Assembly: GCA_937915285.1 (NCBI GenBank)
Contig: CALDNG010000140.1
Location: forward strand, 1-8,321
Direction: 5' to 3'
DNA: 8,321 bases
DNA from: an uncultured Desulfomonile sp.
GTDB taxonomy: Bacteria > Desulfobacterota > Desulfomonilia > Desulfomonilales > Desulfomonilaceae
Of this stretch, positions 6,604 to 8,321 are shown piece after piece. The translations under genes and the position numbers were made by a program. The notes beneath the pieces are model-generated. The model ran no database searches and was not told the origin of the DNA. It saw nothing but the letters and a program-made list of their open reading frames with translations. Each line of letters opens with the position of its first letter. Position 1 is the stretch's first letter.

Positions 6604-7342
6604 AGCCAAAGGACTCATGGTCTTTTACGAAAACATGCTGGCCTTGAACAACGTTAGTCTGGCCTGCGCAGAAAATCAGATAATTGGGGTTTTTGGAGCC
6701 AACAGCGCTGGCAAATCCACTCTCATGTATACCCTTTCCGGAATTATGCTCGACATCCAGAAGAAAGAGGAAATGGCCGGCGGGGAGCGTATAACCATAC
6801 GTGGCGAAATATTTTTCAATGGCGCGAATATCATGGGAATTTCTCCGGCTCACAGGGCTAAGAGTGGCATAGTGCTATGTCCCGAGAGAAGGCGTATTTT
6901 CCCGGAAAGCACCGTTTTGGAGAATCTGCGGATCGGCGGGTATCTGGCCAAGGCAAGCCAGGCCAAAGACACCCTGGATTATGTCTTCAACATATTCCCG
7001 GCGCTCAAAAGGCTTTCAAAAAGGCTCGGTGGCTTTTTGAGCGGTGGAGAACAGCAGATGCTGGCAATAGGCCGGTCGCTCATGGCTCAGCCAAAACTGC
7101 TATTACTGGATGAGCCGCTCCTGGGACTGAGTCCTGTCATTCAGTATCTGTTGGCAAAATCAATCAAGAGTATAAGGGATGAGCGCGGAGCTTCCATTAT
7201 AGTTTCAGAGCAATATGCGCGCCCTATAATGCCCATAATAGATTACGGATACATCCTGGAAAATGGAGCTGCTGTTGTGGAAGGCACTAACCTGGAACTG
7301 ATGAACAATCCGGATGTTAAGTCAGCCTATTTCGGATCTTAA
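6596..7342 (+). CDS. livF: Branched-chain amino acid-type ABC transporter ATP-binding protein LivF
   Basis: Second cytoplasmic ATPase (248 residues) of the importer, working as a heterodimer with LivG. Motifs are Walker A GANSAGKST (34-42), PERRRIFPESTVLENL at the Q-loop region where LivF proteins usually carry glutamate, a full signature LSGGEQQML, and Walker B LLLLDEP. SEQYARP stands at the switch position, where glutamine in place of histidine is normal for LivF (VEQN). It is about ten residues longer than typical LivF because of a charged segment between Walker A and the next strand (KKEEMAGGERI, near residues 56-66). The ATG at 6596 lies inside the end of livG and is preceded at 8 bases by a very strong AGGAGGAGGT, so it should be efficiently translated and coupled to livG. 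LivF's intact signature may complement the degenerate one of LivG at the dimer interface. Confidence 0.94.
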   Translation: MFEAKGLMVFYENMLALNNVSLACAENQIIGVFGANSAGKSTLMYTLSGIMLDIQKKEEMAGGERITIRGEIFFNGANIMGISPAHRAKSGIVLCPERRRIFPESTVLENLRIGGYLAKASQAKDTLDYVFNIFPALKRLSKRLGGFLSGGEQQMLAIGRSLMAQPKLLLLDEPLLGLSPVIQYLLAKSIKSIRDERGASIIVSEQYARPIMPIIDYGYILENGAAVVEGTNLELMNNPDVKSAYFGS

Positions 7343-7345
7343 ACT

Positions 7346-7350
7346 GGAGG
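7346..7350 (+). promoter_or_regulatory. Shine-Dalgarno fixing the ligase start
   Basis: GGAGG lies six bases before ATG 7357 and only three bases after the livF stop. It supports that ATG as the true start of the acyl-CoA ligase and its membership in the liv transcript. Confidence 0.75.
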
Positions 7351-7356
7351 CGGACA

Positions 7357-8321
7357 ATGAAACCGGAACTCACATTTACACGTTTTGAAGCATCATGCGA
7401 GAAATACCCGAATAACATCGCCGTTATTTTTCTCGGGGAAAAATTTACGTATCGTAAACTGCACAGCATGGTCGATGGATTCGCTTCGGGCCTGAATGGG
7501 TTGGGCTTGCAAAAAGGCGACCGGATTATTTTATACTTGTCTAATTGTGTGCAATACGTTGTGGCATTCCTTGCCGCCCAGAAGCTGGGACTGGTTGTCG
7601 TTCTGGTTTCGCCGATATACACCTCGCATGAACTTGAATACATGGTGAATGATTCCGGGGCAAAAGCAATAGTATGTCATGATAACAACTATGGCTATGT
7701 CAAAGAGGTAATTGGAAAAACCTCACTGGAAAAAATCATCTACACAAATCTGAGCGATATGGTTTCGCCCACCATGAGGCTAATAGCTTATCTGTTCGAC
7801 AAGACACCAACAGGCACGGTAAAGGGTGGTGAGGAAACCATACCTTTCAAAAAATTGCTCAAATCGACCGGTACCCCACCCCATGTGTCTATCGATCCGA
7901 TTCAGGATCTGTCCTACATTCTTTACACCGGTGGAACAACGGGATTTCCCAAGGGAGTCCCGGGCAATCACTGGGGACACACTTCATATGTCAACGACAT
8001 CACTGACTGGCTCTCAGTTGGTCATCTGGAACATGGTAAGGATGTCTATATAGCTATCAATCCCCTTTTTCACATCATGGCGCTCGGTCTTTTCATGGCG
8101 ATAGGACTGAACGTAGGCGCAACCACAGTGCTCATGCCAGTTCCCCAGGTAGATGCCATTCTGATGGAGATCGAGAGACGTAAAGTCCGATGGATGCTAG
8201 GGGTTCCTGCGCTCTATCGGATGATCCTGGAAAATGATCGACAGGAAACCTATGACATCAGCTCTCTAAAATATTGTTTCTGCGGTGGAGACGTTTTGCC
8301 CAGGGAAGTTCTCCACAGATG
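7357..8321 (+). CDS. AMP-forming acyl-CoA ligase (ANL superfamily), 3'-partial
   Basis: Cytoplasmic enzyme that activates a carboxylic acid with ATP to an acyl-adenylate and then to a CoA thioester, releasing AMP and pyrophosphate. My own translation gives 321 codons open to the right edge, about 60% of the usual 500-560. It begins MKPELTFTRFEASCEKYPNN, followed by AVIFLGEKFTYRKL (22-35), the standard N-terminal opening of this superfamily. The phosphate-binding loop is complete: LSYILYTGGTTGFPKGV (185-201). The second core motif NPLFHIMALG (235-244), then GVPALYRMI (282-290) and CGGDVLPREV (309-318) follow. The adenine-binding YGxTE motif and the catalytic lysine of the C-terminal domain lie beyond the window, so activity cannot be confirmed. 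It starts 14 bases after livF with its own GGAGG, so it very likely shares the liv transcript. The acid (fatty, aromatic or other) cannot be read from this part. Confidence 0.93.
   Translation, partial: MKPELTFTRFEASCEKYPNNIAVIFLGEKFTYRKLHSMVDGFASGLNGLGLQKGDRIILYLSNCVQYVVAFLAAQKLGLVVVLVSPIYTSHELEYMVNDSGAKAIVCHDNNYGYVKEVIGKTSLEKIIYTNLSDMVSPTMRLIAYLFDKTPTGTVKGGEETIPFKKLLKSTGTPPHVSIDPIQDLSYILYTGGTTGFPKGVPGNHWGHTSYVNDITDWLSVGHLEHGKDVYIAINPLFHIMALGLFMAIGLNVGATTVLMPVPQVDAILMEIERRKVRWMLGVPALYRMILENDRQETYDISSLKYCFCGGDVLPREVLHR

Noticed and set aside
1..8321. CRISPR array, mobile element, tRNA or toxin-antitoxin module
   Set aside because: No regularly spaced repeats, transposase or integrase motifs, cloverleaf-like sequences or small paired genes were seen.

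Overview
The window reads as one stretch of a Gram-negative bacterial chromosome devoted to solute uptake, with every recognisable gene on the + strand. Substrate-binding proteins with export signals, a complete branched-chain (Liv/HAAT-type) ABC importer and an acyl-CoA ligase directly behind it are a combination I associate with metabolically versatile anaerobes such as Desulfobacterota (former Deltaproteobacteria). That placement is an inference from gene order and protein style; no marker gene is present. No tRNA, rRNA, CRISPR array, transposase or phage gene is visible.

Layout. Positions 2-1867 hold the nearly complete 3' part of a family-5 (peptide/sugar/opine type) extracellular solute-binding protein; its start and signal peptide lie at or beyond the left edge. 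A 494-base AT-rich gap (1868-2361) follows, with a perfect 12-base inverted repeat near its left end and promoter-like sequences nearer its right end. Then comes the liv cluster in the order binding protein (livJ-like, 2362-3639), 201-base spacer with two hairpins, permease livH (3841-4707), permease livM (4711-5733), 87-base spacer with a small hairpin, ATPase livG (5821-6603), ATPase livF (6596-7342, overlapping livG by 8 bases). Fourteen bases after livF a strong Shine-Dalgarno starts an AMP-forming acyl-CoA ligase (7357 onward) that runs off the right edge without a stop.

How the genes work together. LivJ should capture a small solute in the periplasm, LivH and LivM form the channel, and LivG and LivF drive it with ATP. 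The close coupling of the ligase suggests that the imported compound may be a carboxylic acid that is trapped as its CoA thioester on entry, rather than leucine, isoleucine or valine. This is a hypothesis from context. The hairpins between livJ and livH fit the usual need to make much more binding protein than membrane components.

I see no clearly novel system. The points most worth a second look are the transporter-ligase coupling, mutually exclusive RNA pairings in the livJ-livH spacer, the atypical ABC signature of LivG, the extra loop in LivF, and the unexplained inverted repeat in the long gap.
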